Positions 45,271 to 55,326 of a stretch of DNA of 64,000 nucleotides are shown here, in pieces; position 1 is the first letter of the stretch; every line of letters starts with the position of its first letter. The position numbers were made by a program, and so were the translations under genes. The notes under the pieces are model-generated. The model was given only the letters and a program-made list of their open reading frames with translations, did not search any database and had not been told where the DNA came from. Source of the stretch: Isoetes taiwanensis (Eukaryota > Streptophyta > Lycopodiopsida > Isoetales > Isoetaceae). The stretch is from positions 3,984,224-4,048,223 of the forward strand of contig JAJEKV010000035.1 of NCBI GenBank assembly GCA_021234155.1. The letters run 5' to 3'.

Positions 45271-45893
45271 CACATTTTAGCATGACTGTGAGACAGTTGA
45301 GCAAATACAGGGAGGTGTACTACAGTCACAAGCTTTTAGCAGATCTGTATTGAACATTCCTCATCTTGATGGCAAAATATATCTTCTCTCTTCATCCAAA
45401 ATGGCTCGGAGCACAACATATATATTCATGGCTCGACTGGAGAATTATATAGACACTACAATGAATCGTTTGATGCCCAGCTGCTGAAAAGAACTCTCAT
45501 ATAGCCTTCTATTAAACTTCTCCTTCCAGCTTCATCTTCTTACAATCTCGGCTAATTTGAACTTTGCTCCTCATCAAATCAAGGTCATGGTTGGTATTTT
45601 TTGCTTTTACACGATCTTGAAGACTTTTCAATTGTCTGATACAGCTGCAAACATTACACTAAAGGGGATATTCAGCATAAATTTTTAGTCTACATTAACT
45701 GCAAACTACATTTCAAAGACTTCAATTCCAGTTAATGGAATCAATTTTTGGTTACCTTTGTTATTAGTGTTTGTTTTATGATGTCATCTTCACTCCTATA
45801 CCTCTCTGCTCATTTAGCAGATTGTTATATGGCTTGTATGGCCTTTTCTAGTTAATGAAAAAATCTACTCTTATTCTAAAAAAAAAAAAGAGG

Positions 45894-47680
45894 TGCTGCG
45901 CAGGTGCTGCGCACGAGGGGTTGCCCTTCGGTGGCCCGAGAGTGTGTTTTCATGGGTTCTGTTTCGTTCTTTTGTGTTGGGTCTTGTTTGTGTGTTGGCA
46001 GGTCACCAACTGTTGCATTGCTACTGTACATCCTTTGCTTTGATTACCCTTCTTACTAACGTCATATACAACCTTTGTTGCCAATTGCTTGGAGCTATCC
46101 TCCAGTATATTGTTGTTACATGTGGGGAGCAATTCGAAACGCAAGTGGCATGTGGCTCTTAACATTCATGACAAGACTCGAAAAACATTGTCATAACAGA
46201 CTTGATAGAGAAACTTGCAAATGTGCTTGTATCCTTGGGAACCTTCCATCAAGTAATGTGGCACTGTTAAGTTTCTGCCCAATAAACATCTATTGTTATT
46301 ATTCATCATTGAGAAACTGCATTGACCAACCCATCAATTCCATCTGACATGAAATAGAAAAATATCTTTCGGCAAATACAACAAAACCATGAATAATAAC
46401 TACTTAATGCCCATATATAAGAATATCTAGCATTATAACAGGGGGTTTTTTTGTGATTTTATACGCTTTTTCGCATGGTTTTCCTATGATTTTAGTGTTG
46501 TATTCATTGGGCCATACTAAATAGTATTTCTAGAGGGCGGCTTTTTTGGAGCGTTGATCTTGATTACCTTCAACAATCTAACGGTTGCTATTTTGACCTC
46601 CTTATTCATATGCATGAAACCAGAAAAGTTCTCTTCTCTAAAAAGTTCTGGTGGAGGTGTTGTCGATCCGTCCTGTTGATCCGTTTTGCTCTGTCTTCAT
46701 TCAACAGTTTTGGTATGCAAGATTTTGCTTTTTTGTTTGCTAACAATGTTTTTTGTTTCAATCGTATTTGGAATATCTAGCATGAGTATGGCGAACAAGC
46801 ATTCATAAAAAAATCCGTTCTTGATTCTGTTTTACAGCATTAGTTCCCTGAATTTCATGATCTTTCATGGCAGATATTTAAAAAAATCGTTCTTGATTCT
46901 GTTTTTGTTCTTCATTCATCTTTTTTGTACATTTCAGATTTGGTGTTGTTTTATTTGGTATTGCTTTTCAAAATCTGAAACCTGCAGGCAAATATCTAGC
47001 ATGCAAAATTGGAGATCGAGATAGATCTTGCAGTTTTTCCCTAAGTTTATCTTCCTCAACTTTACCTCTGAAAACCATTGGCCCCTCAATTCGAAACTGG
47101 AGCTATGACTACACTTTCTTAATGGCAGAATCTGCCTGACACAGCCTGGCCACCATAGCCAGGTCTTGAAGTTTTACCCTAAGTCTATGTTGCTGGAGTT
47201 TACCTCTGAAAACCATTCGCCCATAGGCCGAAACTGGAGCCATGACTTCACAATAACAAGGAGCAGAATCTGCCTCACACAAATTAGCTGCTATAGCCAC
47301 ATCTGCTGAGCTTTTATTCTGTAAACCCTCCAGAACCTGTGTCTAGCATGCTAAGATATTCTGTTTTCAACATCTAGCAACGCCAGAGTTATATTCGGCC
47401 CTCAGAATGCCCTATTCGATCGGATTTCCATGCCTTCCAGTAAGCAGCTGCCATCATCGATTGCACAAACCCTAACCGTGCCCTAATTCCGGTTGTCTCG
47501 AAAATCCCATTTTTCTTGACCTTTACTTCCTTAACTATTTCCCTTTAGAATTTTAAATGTCCCCCTTCCTTTCAATATCTACTGCCCATTCTTTAAGCTT
47601 CAAAATTTAAAATCTCACCCTTCCTTTCAATATATACCATTATAGCCATTGTTTAAGTTTCTACGCAAAAATCAAATGCT
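45894..47680. other. Intergenic between LINE and Replitron B; repeats
   Basis: The dispersed repeat of 188-285 recurs just after the LINE poly(A), with GGTGCTGCGCA doubled. 47,030-47,160 and 47,165-47,300 are a diverged ~138-bp tandem duplication (TTTACCTCTGAAAACCATT, CGAAACTGGAGC.ATGAC and GCAGAATCTGCCT in each). AATATCTAGCAT occurs at 46,422, 46,772 and 46,991. No gene is seen. Confidence 0.55.
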
Positions 47681-47838
47681 ACAATATCTAGCAATATCTA
47701 ACATTATAACATCTACTATATTAGTCTTTATGGTTTGCTAGTATTAGAAGCTTGTGTTACTCATATTATTACTACCATTACTAGTTATTAACAATTGTGT
47801 TGTTTTTTTAATGCTAGACATTACATCTAGATATTACA

Positions 47839-49170
47839 ATGAGACGAATGGCACGAAACAGACGAGGCACAGGCTCAACATCACGAACGGGAGTCATGCA
47901 GGCAGAAGGCGTCACGTATGAGATAAATCACCCTGTACAAGAAAATGTCGTCGAAGCTGAAGAGGCCCAAATCAACAAACGTGTTGAGGTATTTTGCAAC
48001 ACATTACATCTAAATAAGTCTCCGCCATGTCAAGATCCTGGACCATCTAGCCCTATTAGAGATTGCAGTCATGTCAGGCAGACAAGAAAAGGAAAGCAAC
48101 CTCTTATTGAAGATGATGATACAGATTTGATTAGCATTCATACGTCTAGCTCAAGTAACATAGATTATTCTGAAAATAACCAAAGAAAAAAAAAAAGAAA
48201 AAGAACAAAGAAGCAGGGGAAGAACAAGCAATAACGCAAAACTAAAGGGCCAGTTGGTGATGTATCCATAACAATAGGAATTGGGGGTACAGATGTTGAC
48301 CCAAAATTGATAGACAATATCTTAGAGTTCTTTATTGAGCATTGTCATGCAGAATTAGTTGCAACAGAGCGTGGATCAAATATAGATCATTTGCACTTCC
48401 AAGCCACAGCCAGACTCAAAACAGTAGGAGTCCGGGGTGCTGCAACATTACTCAAAGTAGCTATGAGATGGAACACCACAAAGCCAGCTGGAGCCAAAAT
48501 AATGTGCAGGACATTAAAGGACACAAAGCTGCATTGCTTTGAAGGTATGTTAGGTTATTGCATGAAGGACTTTGGAAAGCCTCATTTCAGTGTGCGCATG
48601 CATAATGTCTCATCAGCAGAATTGATGAGAGGGAAAGAAAAATATGCAATGTATGGAGCAGGAGAAATCAAAGATGAGGTTTGTCTAGATCCTAAAAACT
48701 TACTCCTCAAAGTCCGTCACTTTGCGAATTATCGCATGGCCAATCGTCGTAAGCCACCCCTGACATTCACAATCACAGAGATGATCAAGACAGGAAAGTT
48801 CTGTCTCAGTACACAATGGGCTATACCTACTAATGGCCAAAACATAGACCAAAGAAAAGTTGAAGCTGCATATGATCTAATGATGAACCCATTCCAAGCA
48901 ACCCATGAGAATGTATCGTTAGTTCTTTATGGGCCACCGAATAATGATCCAACACGCCCGTCAAGAGCCCGTAGCAGTAATCCATTTGCTAATCCCCCAA
49001 GGTACTTTGACGAGCACCAGCCTGTTAACGAAGATCCAGACAAAATCATTGAAGCACATATTGCAGACAGACTCCAAAATACAATTGTAGTTGGAGATTT
49101 GGGTGATAGCGAATTATCCTCACCAACTGGAACTCATCTTTTGCAGCAGAGTGACACTTACGGGTATTGA
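47839..49170 (+). pseudogene. Replitron B transposase (HUH Y1 endonuclease), one premature stop
   Basis: A single frame of 444 codons runs from ATG 47,839 to TGA 49,168-49,170, broken only by a TAA at 48,232-48,234 (codon 132). The N-terminal part holds an acidic patch and a strongly basic run (RKKKRKRTKKQGKNK), a likely nuclear signal. After it come motif I DVSITIG (about 141), the HUH motif DHLHFQ (H184, H186) and GYCMKD (Y240, K243). HUH-to-Tyr spacing is 56 residues, exactly as in copy A. The C-terminal region keeps YGAGEIKD, LTFTITEMIKTGKF and LMMNPF. Relative to A the N-terminal linker is about 100 residues longer. The stop is the only visible defect. Confidence 0.92.
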
Positions 49171-49273
49171 ATAGAATACTATAGTAATTGTCATCTAGTT
49201 TAATATCTAGTATAATAACATATTATTTCATTACGTTCTCATTTACTCAATCTCATCAATTTGTTTTGTTAAT

Positions 49274-49688
49274 ATGCAAATTATAGAAGCCCCCAATGAA
49301 TCACCTCCAAGTGCCATCCTCGCCATTCCTGAAGTAAGCAATAATGTGGAGCTCGAAATTATCATAGTACCAGAAAGCCCAACAGTTGAAGTTCAAGTTA
49401 GTTCCTCCGCCATCAGCACAACCACCACCTCCACATGGCGAGGACCCTATTGACGTTATGTCACTGTGGTTAGTTGGATACATCAATGACATGCGCTCGT
49501 CTATGCAACAAATTCGTAACGCACTGAACTCAATTGAGAACTTCATTCTTGATGCGCACATTCGTTTGGACATAGATCAGCGGAGGCAATTACGTGCGCA
49601 AATAAATAGGCTAACTGCCCTCTGCAGGTTGTTTGATAGGCAAAACAACGAAGATGTGTATCACATCTTAAGCCGCTATCCATATTGA
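49274..49688 (+). pseudogene. Replitron B second gene, frameshifted
   Basis: It begins at ATG 49,274, 103 bp after the transposase stop, with MQIIEAPNESPPS and then ELEIIIVPESPTVE (SUMO-interaction-like patch). That frame closes at 49,454, but the homologous continuation is in the next frame from about 49,386: VPPPSAQPPPPHGEDPIDVM, then MQQIRNALNSIENFIL and the conserved DQRRQLRAQINRLTAL..FDRQNN, ending 49,688. One frameshift or a small unannotated intron separates the parts. The C-terminal motif aligns with DERQHMRAHMNLARALL..LARRHN of Replitron A. No known family is recognised. Confidence 0.7.
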
Positions 49689-49752
49689 ATGCTTCAAAAT
49701 TGATATACTACTTTTACTATCTCCAATGACTAAATAAATTTATAAATAATAT

Positions 49753-49800
49753 GCTTTAAAAGCGTATGTAATTGAATTACATTATGCTATAATATTATAG
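49753..49800 (+). promoter_or_regulatory. Three palindromes downstream of Replitron B genes
   Basis: GCTTTAAAAGC (49,753-49,763), GTAATTGAATTAC (49,768-49,780, perfect) and CTATAATATTATAG (49,787-49,800, perfect) fall within 48 bp, 65 bp after the second gene. The arrangement parallels the three hairpins of Replitron A, although AT-rich DNA makes palindromes likelier. Confidence 0.4.
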
Positions 49801-50379
49801 TTACTTAGGCTTCATATTAGTATTTGTTTTTATTTGTTATAATGCTACATATTGCTACATGTTTTACAGCCGACATATTATTAATTACACAATATAACAT
49901 CAACTCATCCAAGTGTGATGTAATGTTGTTTGTTTTTGGCATCGAAGGGGCAAAAAAAAATTTTAACCTATAACAAAAACCATTACATTACACGCCTTAA
50001 AATTAAATTCCCCCTTAAAACTATTCTATTCTATTCTATTCCTTAAACCCCCTTTTGTTTGGGTGCATATTCACACGGGGGGTGACGTAGGGCAGCGAGA
50101 GCCCTTATAATTATGTTTTGCACGTACAAAATCAACACCATATAGTATATTGCCTGAAATCTTATAGTATTTTGCAAATCTTGTTATACAGTATAACAAA
50201 TTCTGTACATCCATACCCCACAAACGAGGAACTTTGTGTACTGTGTAGATTAAGGAATAAAGGGTGAATAAGGGGTGTAGATTAAGGAACCAGTGTGAGA
50301 AAAACCTATAAACTTTTTTGTTTTCCACATTAACATTATTGTACGCTGTAAAATGGGCTTTGGCAGCACAACATGTACT

Positions 50380-51450
50380 CTCTACTGTAAAGACCCTAAG
50401 AGTTAAGATTCATCAACATTTGAAGCATTTTTCATCCATTGTATTGATGTCTATTGATTCTCAGAATCAACAGTATTCTCAAGCATTTCCTCAAACAGCA
50501 ACATTGCCTCCACAAGTCCCTGTCGAGACAACATCATATAATCATGGTAGTCTTTCCCAATATGGGCAGGTGTCTTCTGCATGAAACTGTTCAAATTATG
50601 CCTGAGAGAAATGCTATCTCTTGGAATGTCATAATTATTGCCCAACCCAAATGTGACTTTACAAAATATTATACTGCATGTATTAACATTGCAGAGAAGC
50701 ATATTTGATGTTCCAACAAATGCCTGAGCATTTGTATAATTCCATAATTGCAGGATATGCCCAGGAAGGGCAGTTGAGAGATGCACTTTGTCTCTTCCAA
50801 CAAACGCCAAAGAGAGCCATCTCTTGGAACACCATGACGACAGTTTATGCCCAGCAAAGACAATTAATGGAGGCGTTGCATCTATTTTATCAAATGCCTC
50901 AGTCTGACATGTTCTTATGGATGCCCTGATTTCAGCTTGTGTTCATCTAGGACGCTTTGAGAAGGCCGTTAAAATGGTTGATTTGATGTCTTACAACATC
51001 ACGGAATACAATGATAACCATATTGTAGGAATGGGATGGATGAATTATGCATCAGGCTTATTTCAGAAAATGCCAATGAAAGATGCGATCATAGAATACC
51101 TTGATTACAGCCTATGATGTGAGTGGGACAAGTCCACGGAGCTCTCCAGCTTTACAATCAGATGCCTTACCAAGACATAACCTCATGTAATGCTATAATT
51201 TATGCCTATGTCCAGAATGGGTAGCATAAAAATGGCATGGAACTCTTCTCTAATATGTCACAAACAAATATGGTGTCTTGGAATGCGGCCATTTCTGTGC
51301 TTTCTTAGCAAGAAAAACTTGATCTATCTCTTCAACTTTTCAAACATATGCAGGTGCCACCATGTTCCTTTGAGGCATTTCCTAAATTTTTGTGCTTTTG
51401 TCAGCAGGCCATGGCACAGCAGAAATATATGCAATGCCTCTATATGCTAA
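50380..51450 (+). pseudogene. PPR (PLS-type) protein pseudogene
   Basis: PPR proteins bind organellar RNA through tandem ~35-residue helical hairpins. Repeat signatures recur across several frames: MPERNAISWNVII (50,600), LYNSIIAGYAQEGQLRDALC (50,731), AISWNTMTTVYAQQRQLMEA (50,818), ALISACVHLGRFEKAVKMVD (50,922), MPYQDITSCNAIIYAYVQNG (51,161) and TNMVSWNAAISVLS followed by LDLSLQLFKHMQ. At least two in-frame TAGs and several frameshifts occur, and there is no clean start. Such genes are very numerous in ferns. This one is dead. Confidence 0.85.
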
Positions 51451-52569
51451 GCAACATAAATTGGCATATTTTTAGCCTAAATCTAGCGAGTCTATAGTCT
51501 ATTAGATAGTAAGAATCAGAAAAAAAGAACTTGTTCTAAAAACAAAAAACTATACCGCAGCTATCCAGCCAGCTTTTTTAACATGAATAACTTCAAAACA
51601 TAATGTATCAGCTCCTAAGTTCTTAATAATTTACTTTAGCAATTTAATATTTATGTTATCATGCATATTAGACGAAGATTGATATCCATCCAGCAAGCCA
51701 TACCTCTTATGCCATATCCACCATATTTAACTTTATGGACATCAGATAGATTAAAGCTCCACTGCATATTATTGGACATCATCTAATATTGTCATTTTTT
51801 GGTCTATCTACCTGAATCCTGCCAAACATCCCTTTCCATATACGTATCCAACACTTATTTCAGGCTACTACCAGCAAAGATTAAGCCCCAAAGGCAAACC
51901 TTAAGCCTCCCAAAATTGAGCAAACCAATAAAACATCATCTGACTACACAAACCAGCCCTTTTAATTTTGATCACAGAGATCATCATCCATTAGGCTCTA
52001 TTAGCATGCAGACCCTTTTATTTTCACCATATAACACCATCTACCTATTGAATCATAACCATATTTAAAAGAAAATTCATTAAAGCAGCAAGATAATAAC
52101 CAACACTACATCTCAGCCCAAATAGACACACATGCACTAGTCTGTTACCAATATTTAAAAATATTTCGAAAAAAATCAGGGTACTTTCATTCAAATTCAA
52201 ATTCCAACCATCCTACACTGGTATTGAAGTTCCAATATCAGGATTTTGCATTTCAATCATGTTTCTAACATAACTGTGGATTCCCTTTATAAACTGGGTT
52301 CCATGCGATTTCATATGGCTATTCAAATCTCGGCTATCTAGACGAAATTTTATATCTATGTATGTAAGGCATATATATAAACCAAAAACCAAAAAATTCA
52401 TAGTTAAAGATTTGTGTGTAATAGGATGAGATGGTTAAAGATAAATGTCAGACTATAAAAAAAAAATTAGTAGAAATAATTTGGTCCTGGAAATATTGGC
52501 TCCATTACTTGCTCGATGAGGTTTAATGATATATATAAATGCAGCCAAAGAGGTGTCCTCTTTGATCCT
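51451..52569. other. Intergenic, AT-rich, no gene recognised
   Basis: No convincing ORF, hairpin or repeat boundary was noticed in this stretch. Confidence 0.4.
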
Positions 52570-52570
52570 G

Positions 52571-52891
52571 GGGTAAAAGCATGTTAGGGTGTCCCTTAAA
52601 AAGTATTATTTAGTGACCAAAAAAGTACCTAAAAAGGTACCCAGGACTGGGTACTGGGTACCTGTGTAATATCCCAATAAAAGGTACATTCTAGAACTTT
52701 TATATATATTTTGGTCTCCGGTAGCATTATCTTTATCTTAACTTTGAATATTAATGCGTCCTTGACTTTTATTTTGGATACTTGTACTAGTTTTAATGAA
52801 AATAAAAATGAGAAAGTACCCAGTTCTGAAGTACCTAGTGTATGTACTTTTGCAGGTTCCAAAAGTGGTACACCCTAACATGCTTTTACCC
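52571..52891. mobile_element. MITE with ~22-bp terminal inverted repeats
   Basis: The left end GGGTAAAAGCATGTTAGGGT and right end ACCCTAACATGCTTTTACCC are perfect inverses. CCTG on both sides could be a 4-bp duplication. GTACC(C)AG motifs repeat inside near both ends. It has no coding capacity, and the superfamily is not assigned. Confidence 0.8.
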
Positions 52892-53487
52892 CCTGGCTAG
52901 ATGGAATAACTATGAGTCACGAAGGAGATTTTCTTAGGCTCTATTATGTTGTTATTCCTCTTATTTGGGTTCTAGAGTGCGACGCCTATGAGCTTAATAG
53001 AATCACTGCACCACCTGCTCATGATGAGTTTGGATGGTGAATAAATAGATGACTGCTAAAGTTCATGTAGGCTATATCTCTTATATAAGTTACACATCAT
53101 ATTACTAGTATAGCTCTTACATCCACTTATTATAAAGATGTAATCGTATTACAAGTGATATAAGATATAATACTTTAAAGATGTCATGTGTTAAGAATCA
53201 TGGACTGAGAGGTGCTATGTCCTTCCACATATCCACATTTGTAAATATGTGAAAGGACATATGTAAATATGGCCATAATTTATAGATTTTGGATCAAGAA
53301 CAACATTCTCCTCTCCATATTATAATCAAGCTGCAGTCTTATGATCTCTACGTCTAACTAAAACAAATATACGTGTACATGAGGATCAAACTCTTCAAGA
53401 GGCATCACTGACGTCCATCTAAAAGCCTGCAAAAAAAGGTAAAGGTCGCATGACCAAGCAGCTTCATCGGTCTCTGAAACAAATGCA

Positions 53488-53720
53488 ACGGTGTGAAATA
53501 GGCACCTCTAATAATATTGGAAAGAGGAAATTTTGCACCCCAGCCAGGTGTGAAATAGGTACTCTAGCAAATATATTGGAAGAGTGAATTTTGCGTCATA
53601 GCCACAGTGTGAAACACTCACCCCCCACCAATAGCAGAGGAGCCAATTTTTCACCATGGCCATGGTGTGCAATAGGCACCCTTAATAATCTCAAAATAGC
53701 CAATAATATTAGGAGAGTCA
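53488..53720. repeat. ~58-bp minisatellite, four diverged copies
   Basis: Copies start with GGTGTGAAATAGGCACC or variants at about 53,490, 53,548, 53,604 and 53,666, each followed by TAATAATATTGG-like and TTTTGCACC..AGCCA segments. Confidence 0.75.
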
Positions 53721-53966
53721 TTAAATAAACGAGTCCAGCACTTAAAAACAACTAAAAACGAAAAGAAAAGAAGTAATATAAATAATAACACAAAACTAGC
53801 AGTTATGCAGGCTTGGGGAGTGATTGAGTTGGATTGATTGCATAATTGGGTTAGATTATTGCGTATTTGACGTATGCATTATTTGTTTATTTGTTTGGTG
53901 GAGTTAGATGGCGAGATATGAATTAGTGTTTATTAGTTTCTGTTCAGATAGCGTAATATGTGCCAA

Positions 53967-54041
53967 AGAATAGAATAGAATAGAATAGAATAGAATAGAA
54001 TAGAATAGAATAGAATAGAATAGAATAGAATAGAATAGAAT
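53967..54041. repeat. (AGAAT)n microsatellite, likely LINE tail
   Basis: About 15 copies of TAGAA/AGAAT. On the minus strand this is (ATTCT)n directly following GTGGACAATAAATATAC, the 3' end of the LINE remnant to its right, so it was probably its retroposition tail. Confidence 0.85.
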
Positions 54042-54720
54042 GTATATTTATTGTCCACGAAGACCAATTAGCCTATGAGACTCAAGCTGTCAGGATTAAA
54101 GAACCCCTGCCTCAAAGGGTTTTCGTGGGAAAAACCTTAGCATTAATAAATATGCTGGTAGATTGTACAATTGTATAGGACAATTTAATATTGCACTGGA
54201 GGACACAACTCAACCCGTGTATCCATAACCTCATGAAGGTATGATCCCAATAAGCCCACGGAGGCCGTGTTCACCATCACATGCAACGGCTAGTCAGGCA
54301 TAGCTAATTGAACATACCGTGCCCGGATAAGATCGAATGATGGACAGGTCTGAATGGCGTGGCATTCATCCTCAATGCGCCTTGTTGGAAACATTGACAG
54401 ATCTTGTCTTCACGTGCCTCTCGAGTCCATCAGTCTGTCTCAATGCGAAGGTGATGCACATCCATGTGAATGGAAGCTATCAATTTGCGCTTCTTCAGAG
54501 GCAAATGGGTACACAAGTAGTGTTGCGAGCTTCCTGTGAGTCTTGAGATTGACTTGCTGCCGATAGTATGCCATCTTGACATGCATTTGAGCCTTTGCAT
54601 CTCATAGCTTGCCAAGGAAGCAAGCATTAAGGTACTGCCTCAATGCATCGTGGTCCTTCTCTGTTTGTACCTGCATGCATTTGTGTGCCTATACATTCCA
54701 TTGTGAGAAGCACTGAGTTT
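54042..54720 (-). pseudogene. LINE 3' end remnant (minus strand)
   Basis: Read leftwards, ASEEAQIDSFHSHGCASPSH and then DLSMFPTRRIEDECHAIQTC and PSFDLIRARYVQ resemble the C-terminal (H/C-rich, CPxFxxIRxRY) region of non-L1 LINEs. It ends in AATAAATATACATTCT repeats. It is truncated and carries stops. It may belong to the same broad clade as the LINE at 8.3-10.0 kb. Confidence 0.5.
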
Positions 54721-54786
54721 GCTTTTCCTTCTAGCATGCTTTGAGGTGTTGTGGACCCATTACTACGGCCAAAGCAAGATTTGCAC

Positions 54787-54880
<94 letters not shown>

Positions 54881-54881
54881 G
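54787..54881. repeat. (GTT)n microsatellite, ~31 units
   Basis: An uninterrupted run of GTT. It makes long poly-Val and poly-Asn open frames, which are not genes. Confidence 0.97.
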
Positions 54882-55326
54882 AATATAATAAATTTAGCAA
54901 TTGGTTTTTGAAGATTGAGCTTTTGAATCATTTAGTTGAGGTTATTAATTTTGATTTGAAGACAATGTTTAAGCTATTGTATATTGATTTCTTTGAAGTT
55001 AGTAGTGTTTATTCATCATTATGTAATACTAGTAATATCTTCAAGTGCTTGTCCATGTTTTTTAATGTGCGCAATAAGTTTAGCTTCTAATGCATTATCT
55101 ATATTCTGCTTTTGTTTTATTGGTGTGAGTCTGTATTTCATTAAAGTCACGTACATTAAGGCTATGTTGCAACTAGCTCTTTGTTGATTATCATGATTGA
55201 CGAGTACAGTATACTGTAAACTTATGCTAGCTTCATGAAGTAAGAAGATATTGATATGTGGCACATTTTTTTGATCAAGAATAACAATAATATTGGGTTA
55301 GTATAGAATTTAGAATAAATTTTTCA

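Larger units (their letters stand above)
31570..45893 (+). mobile_element. L1-type LINE, interrupted by a second LINE and a CACTA element
   Basis: ORF1 starts in pieces at about 31.6-32.19 kb, resumes at 35,494-35,575 and again at 39,624-41,199. ORF2 follows to beyond 44,987 and the poly(A) lies at 45,881-45,892. The joints make sense: after the DUF4283-like part, LDLSKLIPTSILFTDAFGQK at about 35,510 and then LPPRCQAC at 39,630 are the successive segments of plant LINE ORF1. The younger elements therefore lie inside it. Insertion order: this LINE first, then the LINE at ~32,186-35,493 and the CACTA at 35,576-39,623. Confidence 0.8.
47683..49800 (+). mobile_element. Replitron B (HUH-endonuclease transposon)
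   Basis: This is a minimal extent covering the transposase, the second gene and the downstream hairpins. AATATCTAACATTATAACA at 47,693-47,711 recurs as AATATCTAGTATAATAACA at 49,202-49,220 between the genes and as AATATCTAGCATTATAACA at 46,422-46,440. The last could mark the true left end or be a nearby copy. Borders are not settled. Genes are in the same order and orientation as in Replitron A. Confidence 0.55.

Noticed and set aside
45067-45640. An RNase H domain after the LINE zf-RVT region
   Set aside because: The pieces are open but none shows the catalytic D-E-D-D pattern.
54719-55090. Long frames of poly-Val and poly-Asn
   Set aside because: They are produced by the (GTT)n microsatellite and have no protein character outside it.
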